NCBI GenBank assembly: GCA_964352215.1
Contig: CAYGRE010000007.1
Span: 1-64,000 of the forward strand
Length of the DNA: 64,000 nt
Source of the DNA: CAWUKT01 sp964352215
Lineage (GTDB): Bacteria > Bacteroidota > Bacteroidia > J057 > JADKCL01
Direction of reading: 5' to 3'
The position numbers and the translations under genes are program-made. The notes under the pieces were generated by a model. It did no database searches. It had not been told where the DNA came from and saw nothing but the letters and a program-made list of their open reading frames with translations. Shown here one piece after another: positions 9,343 through 17,313 of this stretch. How positions within the stretch are numbered: position 1 is the stretch's first letter; every line of letters starts with the position of its first letter.

Positions 9343-10758
9343 TTATTTTTTCCGAGGTTTCCCAGATCTTCCACTGCGTTTTGACCTGGGCTTTTTACCA
9401 TTCCCAGTTTTCCCTCCGGTGCCTGGATTCTCACTTTTTCCCTCCTTGCCTTCATTCCCACTTTTCCCTTTCTTCGCTTTCTTCTTATTCTTCCCCACCG
9501 GCGGCACCTTCCCGCTTTTTTCAGCTTTCCGCCCCTTCTTTTGCAAATAGCTCATTTCATCCTCGACCTCCTGCATCAAGGCCCGCCAATCAGCTTTCTC
9601 TTCCTTCGCCAATTCCCGCGTGGTCAGGACATCCTTTTTGAATATGTCCAGCTTGGTAATCGGTTGCTCCAGAAAGGCCTCGATATCTTCCAGAACCGAT
9701 TTCTCATCGGTGCTGCAAAAGGAAACCGCAATCCCCTTGTTTTTACCGCGACCGGTCCGGCCGACCCGGTGGACATACATTTCTTCGTCCAGCGGCAGGT
9801 CGTAGTTCACCACAAAATCAATGTCGGGAATGTCAATCCCCCGGGCACTCACATCGGTAGCAACCAGAATCTTGAATTTGCTTTCCCGAAAGGAAAGGAT
9901 GGTTTCCCGCCGCTCCAACTCCTCTTTTTCCCGGTGTATGGTCTGCGACTCAATGCCCACCCTTTTCATGGCGGCTGCGACCCGCTCCGCCCGGACAATG
10001 GTTCGCACAAATACCATGATCTTCGAATCCGGATTCTCCTTGATCAGACGCTCCAGAAAGAACCGCTTGTCATCCATCTCTATGAAAGCCACCGAATGGC
10101 GAATGTTTTTGGCCACCGGATCTTTAGGGGAAATCTGGATGCGAATGGCATTGGTGACCATGGTGTAGGCCACTTTCTTGATCTCAGCATTGATGGTGGC
10201 GGAGAAGAAGAGGGTCTGCCGCTGCTTGGGGAGGGCGCGGGTCAGGTCACGAATGTCTTTGATAAATCCGAGGTCGAGCATGTGGTCAGCCTCATCCAGA
10301 ACCAGGATTTGCACCTGGTCGAGCTTTGCATGGCCCTGGCTTTTCAGGTCAAAGAGGCGGCCCGGAGTTGCCACCAGTACGTCCACTCCACTTGCCAATT
10401 GGGCGATTTGAGGATCCTGGTCGACCCCACCGATCAGACAAAGGGTATCCACCTGGGTATATTTTCCGATTTGCTTAAATACCTCGGTGATCTGAAGTGC
10501 CAGTTCATGGGTCGGGGCCAGCACCACACAACTGATTCCCTTGATCCGGTTTCTGACCTTTTGCTGCTGGAGAAAGTCCAGAATGGGGATGACAAAGGCG
10601 GCTGTCTTTCCGGTCCCGGTCTGGGCAATGGCCAGGACATCTTCCCCCTTGAGAATGGACGGAATGGCTTTGTATTGAATATCGGTTGGCCTTTGGTAGT
10701 CCAACTCACTCAAACTGCGCTTGATCTCGTCGACGATTTTGTATTGCTCGAATTTCAC
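9343..10758 (-). CDS. DEAD-box RNA helicase, RhlE-like
   Basis: ATP-dependent RNA helicase of 471 residues. All core motifs are visible: the Q-motif region (FEQYKIVDEIKRSL, RPTDIQYKAIP), motif I AQTGTGKTAA, PTHELA, GGVDQD, TPGRLFDL, DEAD (VLDEADHMLDLGF), SAT (FFSATI), the helicase C domain (KIMVFVRT, VATDVSARGIDIPDIDFVVNY) and HRVGRTGR. A basic low-complexity tail from about residue 400 (KKGRKAEKSGKVPPVGKNKK) should bind RNA. Likely roles are ribosome assembly or cold adaptation. It is probably the first gene of a two-gene transcript with the downstream lipoprotein. Confidence 0.93.
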   Translation of the reverse strand: MKFEQYKIVDEIKRSLSELDYQRPTDIQYKAIPSILKGEDVLAIAQTGTGKTAAFVIPILDFLQQQKVRNRIKGISCVVLAPTHELALQITEVFKQIGKYTQVDTLCLIGGVDQDPQIAQLASGVDVLVATPGRLFDLKSQGHAKLDQVQILVLDEADHMLDLGFIKDIRDLTRALPKQRQTLFFSATINAEIKKVAYTMVTNAIRIQISPKDPVAKNIRHSVAFIEMDDKRFFLERLIKENPDSKIMVFVRTIVRAERVAAAMKRVGIESQTIHREKEELERRETILSFRESKFKILVATDVSARGIDIPDIDFVVNYDLPLDEEMYVHRVGRTGRGKNKGIAVSFCSTDEKSVLEDIEAFLEQPITKLDIFKKDVLTTRELAKEEKADWRALMQEVEDEMSYLQKKGRKAEKSGKVPPVGKNKKKAKKGKSGNEGKEGKSENPGTGGKTGNGKKPRSKRSGRSGKPRKK

Positions 10759-10762
10759 GCTG

Positions 10763-10770
10763 CAAAATTA
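10763..10770 (-). promoter_or_regulatory. -7 box for the DEAD-box helicase gene
   Basis: On the minus strand TAATTTTG (TAnnTTTG), ending five bases before the ATG. Transcription would start at or very near the A of the start codon, so the mRNA may be leaderless. No -33 element recognised. Confidence 0.4.
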
Positions 10771-10851
10771 CGATTTCTTTTCCCGACTTTCCGGGCTGGT
10801 GAAAACGAAGTATCTTGGCCGCTTTGATAGACCACAGGCAGCAGCAATAAG

Positions 10852-11091
10852 ATGAGCAAAAGTCAACCGCAAAACGATCTGATCACCCTGGTCACCATGA
10901 GGATGCCTTATGGCAAGTACAAAGGATGGATTCTGGCTGACCTGCCGGAACGCTACCTGGTTTGGTACCATGCCAAGGGATTTCCCGATGGGAAGCTGGG
11001 GCAAATGCTGGGCCTGATCTACGAGATCAAATTGAATGGCTTGGAATACTTGCTGAAGCCCCTGCGGGACCAGGGAAACCAAGCGAGATAG
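10852..11091 (+). CDS. DUF3820 family protein
   Basis: A 79-residue protein with the DUF3820 signature MPYGKYKGWILADLPERYLV and a following helical stretch (GFPDGKLGQMLGLIYEIKLN). Family members are small cytoplasmic proteins of uncertain function, sometimes annotated as putative quorum-sensing-regulated factors. Transcribed away from the helicase gene across a 93-bp divergent region. Confidence 0.8.
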   Translation: MSKSQPQNDLITLVTMRMPYGKYKGWILADLPERYLVWYHAKGFPDGKLGQMLGLIYEIKLNGLEYLLKPLRDQGNQAR

Positions 11092-11137
11092 GGGATTTAA
11101 GTGAGATTGATGCTTCGAGTATGGTTGTGGTGTCGGC

Positions 11138-11392
11138 TTATGCCTCTTCCGCTTCCCGTTGCTCGTCGATCTGCTCCACCAGCGACAAGGCCCAACGGAT
11201 CATCTTGTCATTGAAGTACTTGGAGATCCCCGCTTTCCTCAACGATGCCTTCAGACATTTCACATTTTTATACCCCATATTGTTCTCCTCGGCATATTCG
11301 ATGTACTCATCCCAATCGTCCTCGGTGATCATGTCAAATTCTGAATACATGATGGCTAGGTCGTGGGGGTTCTGCAAATCAAAGTCGGCCAT
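11138..11392 (-). CDS. small acidic protein, unknown function
   Basis: An 84-residue protein starting at ATG 11392 (MADFDLQNPHDLAIMYSEFD). An upstream in-frame start would add 26 hydrophobic residues that overlap the promoter, so it is less likely. It has a DDWDEYIEYAEENNMGYKN helix and a C-terminal RWALSLVEQIDEQREAEEA. No family recognised. The gene lies 75 nt downstream of another small acidic gene on the same strand. Confidence 0.6.
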   Translation of the reverse strand: MADFDLQNPHDLAIMYSEFDMITEDDWDEYIEYAEENNMGYKNVKCLKASLRKAGISKYFNDKMIRWALSLVEQIDEQREAEEA

Positions 11393-11425
11393 AGTGGGGG
11401 GAGTATTATAGGATTGGGTTCCGGT

Positions 11426-11433
11426 CAAATATA
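11426..11433 (-). promoter_or_regulatory. possible -7 box for the 11392 gene
   Basis: On the minus strand TATATTTG, about 34 nt upstream of the ATG. Supports the shorter start of the gene that ends at 11138. No matching -33 element. Confidence 0.4.
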
Positions 11434-11466
11434 GCCAGTAACATATAAATATTCTACTGCAAAAAA

Positions 11467-11739
11467 TCAATCCATCTCTTCATAATACCGCCAATATTCA
11501 GCCGCTGCGCCTTGATCTACCCGCTTGTAATATTCGATCAGTCGAATGAACATTTCATTTCCCACCCCCATCGAAACCAGTGGCATCAACGTATCGAGCA
11601 TGTTTTCAATCTCGGAAGGGTCGGTTGAATTCGACTGAATCAACGCATCTACTTCCTGCTCCAGAGCAGGCATGTGCTGCCCAATGCTGGCTTGAAAACC
11701 CTGAATCAATTCTTTGAGGGCATCACTGTCATCACTCAT
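11467..11739 (-). CDS. small helical protein, unknown function
   Basis: A 90-residue acidic, probably all-helical protein (MSDDSDALKELIQGFQASIG, ending AAAEYWRYYEEMD). No signal peptide or known domain. It precedes the 84-residue gene on the same strand. The 180 bp between it and yebC hold no clear feature apart from the divergent starts. Confidence 0.55.
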   Translation of the reverse strand: MSDDSDALKELIQGFQASIGQHMPALEQEVDALIQSNSTDPSEIENMLDTLMPLVSMGVGNEMFIRLIEYYKRVDQGAAAEYWRYYEEMD

Positions 11740-11919
11740 CGTTTGCCATATCTTCTCAGAAGGTTAAAATGAAAGCCTTGTTCTAACAATCAATATACCT
11801 TTTTACCCGGTAATTTCCAGAAGTCCCTCCTCGAATTCCCTGATCTTTGCGTAAAATCCTCCTGTGAATTTGAGCCTTTCTCTTTGGTATGGTAAATTGG
11901 CGCCACATTAAATTAGAAC

Positions 11920-12633
11920 ATGGGAAGAGCATTCGAATTCCGTAAGGCCCGTAAGATGAAGCGCTGGGGCCAAATGTCAAAAACCTTCACCAAGTATGGG
12001 AAGCAGATTTCAATGGCTGTTAAGGCTGGAGGTCCTGACCCTGATGGCAATGCCCTGTTGCGGGTCATCATCCAGAACGCCAAGTCCGCCAATATGCCCA
12101 AGGACAATATTGACCGGGCCATTAAGAAGGCGGCGGAGAAGGGGGCCAGCAACGACTACAAGGAGATGGTGTACGAGGGTTACGGTCCGCATGGAATCGC
12201 GGTGGTGATAGAAACCGCAACTGATAACCCGACCCGTACCGTGGCCAATATTCGGTTCATCTTCAAGAAGGCGAATGGATCTCTGGGTACCACCGGCTCC
12301 AACGACTTCCTCTTCGAACGGAAGTCTATGTTCAGAATTCCACATGATCCCGCCCGCGATATGGAGGAATTCGAATTGGAACTGATTGACTTTGGAGGAG
12401 ACGAGATCGACGTGGACGGGGAGGAAGTCATCATCTATGGCGAATTCACCAGTTTTGGGACCATTCAGCAGTACCTGGAATCAAAGGGAATCGAAATCCT
12501 GAGTGCGGAATTTGACCGGATTCCCCATGATACCAAAGAGCTGACCGAAGAAGAGCAAGCAGATATAGAAACGATGATCGAAAACCTGGAAGATGACGAA
12601 GACGTGCAAAATGTCTTTCATAACATGGCCTGA
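11920..12633 (+). CDS. yebC: YebC/PmpR family protein
   Basis: A 237-residue member of the YebC/TACO1 family, known as a transcriptional regulator and, in more recent work, as a factor helping ribosomes through proline-rich stretches. Diagnostic segments: MGRAFEFRKARKMKRWGQMS, FTKYGKQISMAVK, GNALLRVIIQNAKSANMPKD, EGYGPHGIAVVIE and the acidic C-terminus ELTEEEQADIETMIENLEDD. Length and domain order are normal. Single gene followed by a terminator. Confidence 0.93.
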   Translation: MGRAFEFRKARKMKRWGQMSKTFTKYGKQISMAVKAGGPDPDGNALLRVIIQNAKSANMPKDNIDRAIKKAAEKGASNDYKEMVYEGYGPHGIAVVIETATDNPTRTVANIRFIFKKANGSLGTTGSNDFLFERKSMFRIPHDPARDMEEFELELIDFGGDEIDVDGEEVIIYGEFTSFGTIQQYLESKGIEILSAEFDRIPHDTKELTEEEQADIETMIENLEDDEDVQNVFHNMA

Positions 12634-12697
12634 TTCATCGGCCGGGGTGGGAGACACATGTTAGCCAGTACATACCTCTGAGAGCAACAGAATAAAA

Positions 12698-12741
12698 GAG
12701 AGGGCTTTCCTGTCAAATTGACAAGATGCCCTCTCGTTGTT
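12698..12741 (+). terminator. rho-independent terminator after yebC
   Basis: Arms GAGAGGG (12698-12704) and CCCTCTC (12729-12735) enclose an inner self-complementary TGTCAAATTGACA, and GTTGTTTTT follows. It lies about 65 nt after the yebC stop. Confidence 0.75.
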
Positions 12742-12854
12742 TTTATCAAATTGTGCAAGAGATATCGTCGTCAGTGACCTTTGGTTCACCTGATATCGCT
12801 TTCAGTGATCAGTAAAGTTCAATTGAAACAGCCTTTACTGGCAGAGGTTATCTT

Positions 12855-13304
12855 TTACTTCCGTTGGACCCGGACCGCGTTTAAGCCTTTCATGCCTTGT
12901 TCAAGCTCGAAAGTCACCATGTGGCCTTCTTCAATTTCGTCTATCAGGCCTCTAACGTGGGCAAAGTGTTCTTCTTCCGTTTCGAGATCTTTGATGAAAC
13001 CAAATCCTTTGTCATGGTTGAAAAACATAACCCTGCCGTTGCGGATAGGATCAAGCTCAACGTGCTCCTGACGTGGGATGCTGATCTCGATGTTTTCTGC
13101 TTTGAAAACCTTTTTCTTCCGATTGGGATCTGGAGGAGTGTCGGTGATATTTCCGTCCTCATCAACATAGGCGATCATATCATCAAAGGTTTTTCCTTCG
13201 GCTTCGGTCCTTCTTTCAAGGGCCTTACGGGCTTTTTCTTCCCGCTTTTTCTGTTTCTTCTTTTCTCTGTCTCTTTTGCTAAAAGTTTCGTTCGATCTTC
13301 CCAT
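12855..13304 (-). CDS. cold-shock domain protein with basic N-terminal region
   Basis: A 149-residue protein. Residues 1-35 are very basic and lysine-rich (KRDREKKKQKKREEKARKAL). Residues about 88-149 form a cold-shock domain (NGRVMFFNHDKGFGFIKDLE, EEHFAHVRGLIDEIEEGHMV, TFELEQGMKGLNAVRV), with the RNP-1-like GFGFIKD and RNP-2-like EHFAHV motifs. Single-stranded nucleic acid binding, likely an RNA chaperone. In the upstream region an imperfect hairpin around CACGTG (about 13331-13352) lies in the presumed 5' leader, which could be relevant because cold-shock mRNAs often have structured leaders. Confidence 0.85.
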   Translation of the reverse strand: MGRSNETFSKRDREKKKQKKREEKARKALERRTEAEGKTFDDMIAYVDEDGNITDTPPDPNRKKKVFKAENIEISIPRQEHVELDPIRNGRVMFFNHDKGFGFIKDLETEEEHFAHVRGLIDEIEEGHMVTFELEQGMKGLNAVRVQRK

Positions 13305-13433
13305 TCAGGATACTAATGTTATTAATAAATCAACCACCCCACGTGGATGGTTTACGAGGCCTCATGCGCTCATTCCTAACAAAAATAAGAGAAATTTTCG
13401 CCAATTGTTTCATTTTTTAGTCCCTACCTGTTT

Positions 13434-14237
13434 TCAGGCCTTTTCTGAGTAGGGAATATGGTCAAGAATATACTGAAGTGCCTCGATTCTCGCATCGGTT
13501 TTCCGATTGGCTTCGATGATTACCCAAGGCGAGGATTCCAGATTGGTATGTTTGAACATTTTCTCCTTGTAAAAGGTATAATTGTCCCACAATTCCTGGG
13601 CCCTTTCATCCACCGGAGTAATTTTCCATTTTTTCAGGGGACTGGATCGAATCTCCTTGAAGCGTCGTGCTTGCTCTGACTTGTCGATAGAGAAATAGAG
13701 CTTGATCAGGTAAGTGTCAGATTCAAGAACCATCCGCTCAAAATCATTGACCTGCCCCATAAAGGTATCGTACTGAAGTTGGGTACAGAAGCCATTGACG
13801 GGTTCGACTACAGCGCGATTGTACCAACTACGATCAAAGAATACCATTTCTCCCGGTTTCGGAAGTTTATTGACATAGCGCTGAAAATACCATTGCCCCT
13901 GTTCTTCGCTGCTCGGCTTCGGGAGGGCGACGATCCGGTAGTGCCGGGGATTGATATGGGCTGTGATCCTGCGAATGGCCCCCCCTTTTCCTGCGGCATC
14001 TCTGCCTTCAAAGAGAATCACGATCTTCTTCCCATTGTCAATGGTCCAGTGCTGCAATTTGACCAATTCGGCCTGTAATTCGCGTAGCTTTGCCTCGTAG
14101 CGGGCCATACGAAGTGCTTTCTCAAGATTCACTTTGTTGTCGGACAGCAGATACTTCATACCCACCGATGTGTTGAGCAGGTCGACGTCTTCCTGGGTAA
14201 AAGTGCGTCCCTCGATTTTGGTTGTTTTTTTTGCCAT
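13434..14237 (-). CDS. ppk2: class I PPK2 polyphosphate kinase, second copy
   Basis: Polyphosphate-dependent nucleotide kinase of 267 residues. Walker A FEGRDAAGKGGAIRRITAHI, NPRHYRIVALPKPS, Walker B FFDRSWYNRAVVEPV, and the lid region SIDKSEQARRFKEIRSSPLK are all present. GKGG followed by an Arg-rich helix and NPR is the class I pattern, as opposed to GKDG in class III. Class I enzymes transfer phosphate between polyphosphate and nucleoside diphosphates. It begins 5 nt after the stop of the paralogue upstream. Confidence 0.9.
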   Translation of the reverse strand: MAKKTTKIEGRTFTQEDVDLLNTSVGMKYLLSDNKVNLEKALRMARYEAKLRELQAELVKLQHWTIDNGKKIVILFEGRDAAGKGGAIRRITAHINPRHYRIVALPKPSSEEQGQWYFQRYVNKLPKPGEMVFFDRSWYNRAVVEPVNGFCTQLQYDTFMGQVNDFERMVLESDTYLIKLYFSIDKSEQARRFKEIRSSPLKKWKITPVDERAQELWDNYTFYKEKMFKHTNLESSPWVIIEANRKTDARIEALQYILDHIPYSEKA

Positions 14238-14242
14238 GATAC

Positions 14243-15088
14243 TTAAATGTCGATTTGCTCCAGGTGGCGGTAAAAGCGTTGGACGATATTGGGATCGGGC
14301 AATACCGTGGTTTTTGCACGGGATTTTCCTGCATACTCAAAGCGGGAGAGCACGTGTCGGATGCTTTCCAGCCGAGCTGTCTTTTTATTGTTGGTTTTCA
14401 CGATCACCCAAGGGCTGAAAGGTGTATGTGTCCGCGAAAACATCTGCTCTTTGTAGTAGGTATATTTGTCCCAGAGTTTTTGTCCTTCCATGTCCACCGG
14501 ACTGAATTTCCAGGCTTTCAGGGGATTGGCCAGACGGGAGTCGAATCGTTTCTTTTGCTCTTCTTTAGAAATAGAGAACCAGAATTTGATCAGGGTAATC
14601 CCGTCTTCGTAAAGCATGTGCTCGAATTCAGACACCTGGACCATATACTTATTGTACTGATTCTTGGTGCAGAAGCCCATGACTGGTTCTACCACGGCCC
14701 GGTTGTACCAGCTTCGGTCAAAAAATACAATTTCACCCGGATTGGGAAGTTCTTTGATATACCGCCTGAAATACCACTGACCTTGCTCTACCTCGGTAGG
14801 TTTGGTAAGTGCCACCACCCTCATGGAGCGTGGATTGAGATGTTCGGTAAACCGCTTGATGCTTCCGCCTTTGCCAGCTGCGTCGCGGCCTTCAAACAAG
14901 ACTGCGACCCTCATTTTCCGGTTGGCAACCCAGCGTTGGAGGTTCACCAACTCAGCTTGCAAGAGGCTCAATTCCTGCTCGTAACGGAGCTTTCGCATTA
15001 CTTTCCGTACATCAATATTCTTTTCAGCAGCCAGGTCCAGTAGTTGTTTACGGGTCCCAACTTGCTGTAAATCCTCAAGTGTAAGCAT
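14243..15088 (-). CDS. ppk2: class I PPK2 polyphosphate kinase, first copy
   Basis: A 281-residue PPK2 with FEGRDAAGKGGSIKRFTEHL, NPRSMRVVALTKPT, FFDRSWYNRAVVEPVMGF and SISKEEQKKRFDSRLANPLK. It is clearly paralogous to the gene just downstream, with the same domain extent but many substitutions, so the duplication is old or the copies have diverged in substrate preference. Both would be made from one mRNA. No polyphosphate kinase 1 or exopolyphosphatase lies nearby. Confidence 0.9.
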   Translation of the reverse strand: MLTLEDLQQVGTRKQLLDLAAEKNIDVRKVMRKLRYEQELSLLQAELVNLQRWVANRKMRVAVLFEGRDAAGKGGSIKRFTEHLNPRSMRVVALTKPTEVEQGQWYFRRYIKELPNPGEIVFFDRSWYNRAVVEPVMGFCTKNQYNKYMVQVSEFEHMLYEDGITLIKFWFSISKEEQKKRFDSRLANPLKAWKFSPVDMEGQKLWDKYTYYKEQMFSRTHTPFSPWVIVKTNNKKTARLESIRHVLSRFEYAGKSRAKTTVLPDPNIVQRFYRHLEQIDI

Positions 15089-15257
15089 ATAGGGTGAATT
15101 TCATCATTTGGAGAAACAAGCGCGAAATTTACCCAGGCCGGATGACCTGCGGCATGACCATAAACAGGATCAAAACTGATCAATGTTAGTTTTTGAATTC
15201 CGGGGAATTCCTCGGATTCATCAGTACCCCATGGGATTCACCAATGAACCATTGAAA

Positions 15258-15788
15258 TCAAGAAGCACTGTCATAAGCTTCCCGAATCCACCCCAACAAT
15301 TCGTCATCTATCTCGCTGACCTCGGATAACTTGACCCGGTGGGTGCACATGGTCCCGAAGGGGCCCGAATGCTCAAGCCGGTCTCCCGTATCCTTCCCCT
15401 TGATCTTCAAGCCCAGGTCAATTCGGGTCTTTGTAGCTGGCTTGATCAGAACAAACTGCTTCTTACGGATAAAACTGACCGCTGCTTTCTTGGGTGTTAC
15501 CGTAATGTCATTCCCCAATTTCCCAATCTCTTCTTTGAGCCTTTCGTAAATCGGTCTCAAACCTTCTTTTCCCTTGTATTGGGCTTCAACGAGATCGGCA
15601 GCATCATGCGAACCAGCGTCTGCCTTCCGCGCTTTCATCGAAACAAAATTGGCAAAGCCGTGGGTAAATCCGTGCTCAGATTTCAGGAAATTCAGGATGG
15701 CAGTGTGCTTTTCCAGTTTGGAATCTTTTACAACCTTGATCCAATGCTCGAGAGATTTCCCCGTGTTTTTTAGCAGTCCTTCTTCCAT
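15258..15788 (-). CDS. DUF4287/DUF5655 domain protein
   Basis: A 176-residue cytoplasmic protein. Residues about 1-65 match DUF4287 (GKSLEHWIKVVKDSKLEKHT, GFTHGFANFVSMKAR); residues about 75-175 match DUF5655 (YERLKEEIGKLGNDITVTPK, FVLIKPATKTRIDLGLKIKG). The second domain is found in proteins of uncertain function, some near defence or transport genes. It begins 11 nt after the decarboxylase-like gene and is probably cotranscribed. Confidence 0.7.
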   Translation of the reverse strand: MEEGLLKNTGKSLEHWIKVVKDSKLEKHTAILNFLKSEHGFTHGFANFVSMKARKADAGSHDAADLVEAQYKGKEGLRPIYERLKEEIGKLGNDITVTPKKAAVSFIRKKQFVLIKPATKTRIDLGLKIKGKDTGDRLEHSGPFGTMCTHRVKLSEVSEIDDELLGWIREAYDSAS

Positions 15789-15799
15789 ACTATTTTTGG

Positions 15800-17083
15800 T
15801 TATTTCTTTTTCTTCTTCCGTTTGACGGTTGCGATCCTGGCGTTCAAATCAATATTGCTGGAATCGAGGCCGGGCTTTTGACCATGTAAATGGAATTTTA
15901 ACTTGGTTTCAGGACGGAAGATCAGGCAATGGGTGGAACCTCCGAAATGGAACATGCCCAATTGGTCGCCTTTCTTCACATACTGCCCTTCGTAGACGGT
16001 GATCTGACAGGTGGAAACCTCCGCCATGCCCACGGCCATAAAGACCATCAATCCGATGTCTGGATTGTCGGCTTCGATAAAGATCAGGCATCTGGTGGCG
16101 ACTTCAGTGATATATCCCTGAGATTCATTGGGACCGGAGGGGTCATAGCCTTCGGCCGGAGTCTCGGAATAGTAGGTCCCATCAATCACATAAGCCTTGA
16201 CGATGGTACCACTTACCGGGGCATGCCAGCGGTGATAGCTGAAAGCACTCAGAAATGCCTGGTAGACGGTTCCGCCAACAAAAAGATCGGTATAGGGATC
16301 TTCGGCCAGCATGTGTCTGAGAGAATAAGGCTGGGCTTTGATCCAGAATTTGGCTTGTTCCTTTACCTTTTTTCTAATACGGTAGGGGGCAGATTCGCAG
16401 GCATTTACAATCACATCATCATTCTTGGGTTCCGCGACTGGCCTGACACCTTTCCTAAATTCCCGGGTGAAGAATTCGTCCCAGGAGTTGAAACCATGGT
16501 ATTTCTTATTCGGTTCACAGACAAATTCTTCATCAAAATCAGGCATGGCTTTCTGGGCATCTTTCCCAAACCAACCTTTGCGGGGATCTTTGTTCAGCAC
16601 GTAGCGGGAGTCGCTGGATTCCAGAAAAATAGCCCATTCGTTGAGCATTCGTTGGAACATCTCGTTTACTTTTTCATTCAAGAAGGCAGCAAATCCAGCC
16701 TCTGTTCCCATGGACCAATCCAGGATCGCATTGAAAGGAAATCCTACCAGACCACTTTCGTTGAATTCCGGTGCTTCGGTCATTAGTTGGTTGAACAAGC
16801 GCAACATCTGATGGTAATTCTTTACCTGGGGTTTTCCGGTTGGGTCTTTCTTGTAGGGGACCTGGGTGAACATCAGATGGAAATACATGTAGATTTCTGG
16901 GTCGGTCTCGATCAGATCTTCAAACTCTTCGATGATCGGGTGGAAGGGTTTGTCGTGCTGTTCGGTCCGCTTCATCAGTTCTTTCAACCAATTGTCAAGG
17001 GTCGTTTGGTCTGAAGGAAGCCATTTGCCTACCCGATAGGGAGTCACCTTGGCTGATTTTTTTTTCTTACTCATTTTAATCAT
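15800..17083 (-). CDS. phosphatidylserine decarboxylase-like pyruvoyl enzyme
   Basis: A 427-residue protein with an N-terminal PSD-associated domain (about residues 25-160: WLKELMKRTEQHDKPFHPII, FNAILDWSMGTEAGF) and a C-terminal PSD catalytic domain (SWDEFFTREFRKGVRPVAEP, AFLSAFSYHRWHAPVSGTIV). The self-cleavage site is FHFGGSTHCL near residue 382, i.e. GGST where classical enzymes have LGST. The conserved His in YHRWHAPVSG is present. No membrane segment is seen. This two-domain subgroup includes soluble enzymes acting on amino acids (for example the fungal PsiD group), so the substrate cannot be named. The C-terminal tail is KRKKKKK. Confidence 0.75.
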   Translation of the reverse strand: MIKMSKKKKSAKVTPYRVGKWLPSDQTTLDNWLKELMKRTEQHDKPFHPIIEEFEDLIETDPEIYMYFHLMFTQVPYKKDPTGKPQVKNYHQMLRLFNQLMTEAPEFNESGLVGFPFNAILDWSMGTEAGFAAFLNEKVNEMFQRMLNEWAIFLESSDSRYVLNKDPRKGWFGKDAQKAMPDFDEEFVCEPNKKYHGFNSWDEFFTREFRKGVRPVAEPKNDDVIVNACESAPYRIRKKVKEQAKFWIKAQPYSLRHMLAEDPYTDLFVGGTVYQAFLSAFSYHRWHAPVSGTIVKAYVIDGTYYSETPAEGYDPSGPNESQGYITEVATRCLIFIEADNPDIGLMVFMAVGMAEVSTCQITVYEGQYVKKGDQLGMFHFGGSTHCLIFRPETKLKFHLHGQKPGLDSSNIDLNARIATVKRKKKKK

Positions 17084-17244
17084 GTTAATAGCCCTGAAAG
17101 GGAGACCTGGCGGTCCTGGAGTCTGGGAAAATACCCCTTCACTTGGTTAATATTCGCTTGGAGCGAGAATTACGCCTATCAATTTGCTCTTTTCGGGAGA
17201 ATAATCCAAGCGGTGTTTGGCCGGGGGATGTATTTATAATCGGG

Positions 17245-17313
17245 GAAATTTGGGGTTCTGTTCAAGTGGTGGTTCTGTTTAAATGGTGATTCTGTTTAAA
17301 TGGTGATTCTGTT
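17245..17313 (-). repeat. frame-shifted 3' echo of the UvrA-like gene, 17-nt unit
   Basis: Read on the minus strand, the gene ends AAC AGA ATC ACC ATT TAA (NRITI-stop). The same 18 bases recur one 17-nt step downstream, overlapping by the final A, giving NRITI-stop again in the -1 frame. A third copy reads AAC AGA ACC ACC ACT TGA (NRTTT-stop, with TAA changed to TGA). A fourth copy is partial. The stops lie at 17296-17298, 17279-17281 and 17262-17264. Confidence 0.9.

Noticed and set aside
9541..10827. 428-codon open frame opposite the DEAD-box helicase
   Set aside because: Antisense shadow of the helicase; it has no family resemblance.
11070..11110. Frame-shifted 3' echo after the DUF3820 gene
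   Set aside because: AAGCGAGATAG and AAGTGAGATTG are similar, but the spacing is 18 nt (in phase) and the second has no stop at the matching position.
13331..13352. CACGTG palindrome as a defined operator of the cold-shock gene
   Set aside because: The symmetry is imperfect and could equally be leader secondary structure; mentioned only in the gene entry.
15780..15830. Echo after the PSD-like gene (QK-stop after KK-stop)
   Set aside because: The sequence is A-rich low complexity and the match is only three codons.
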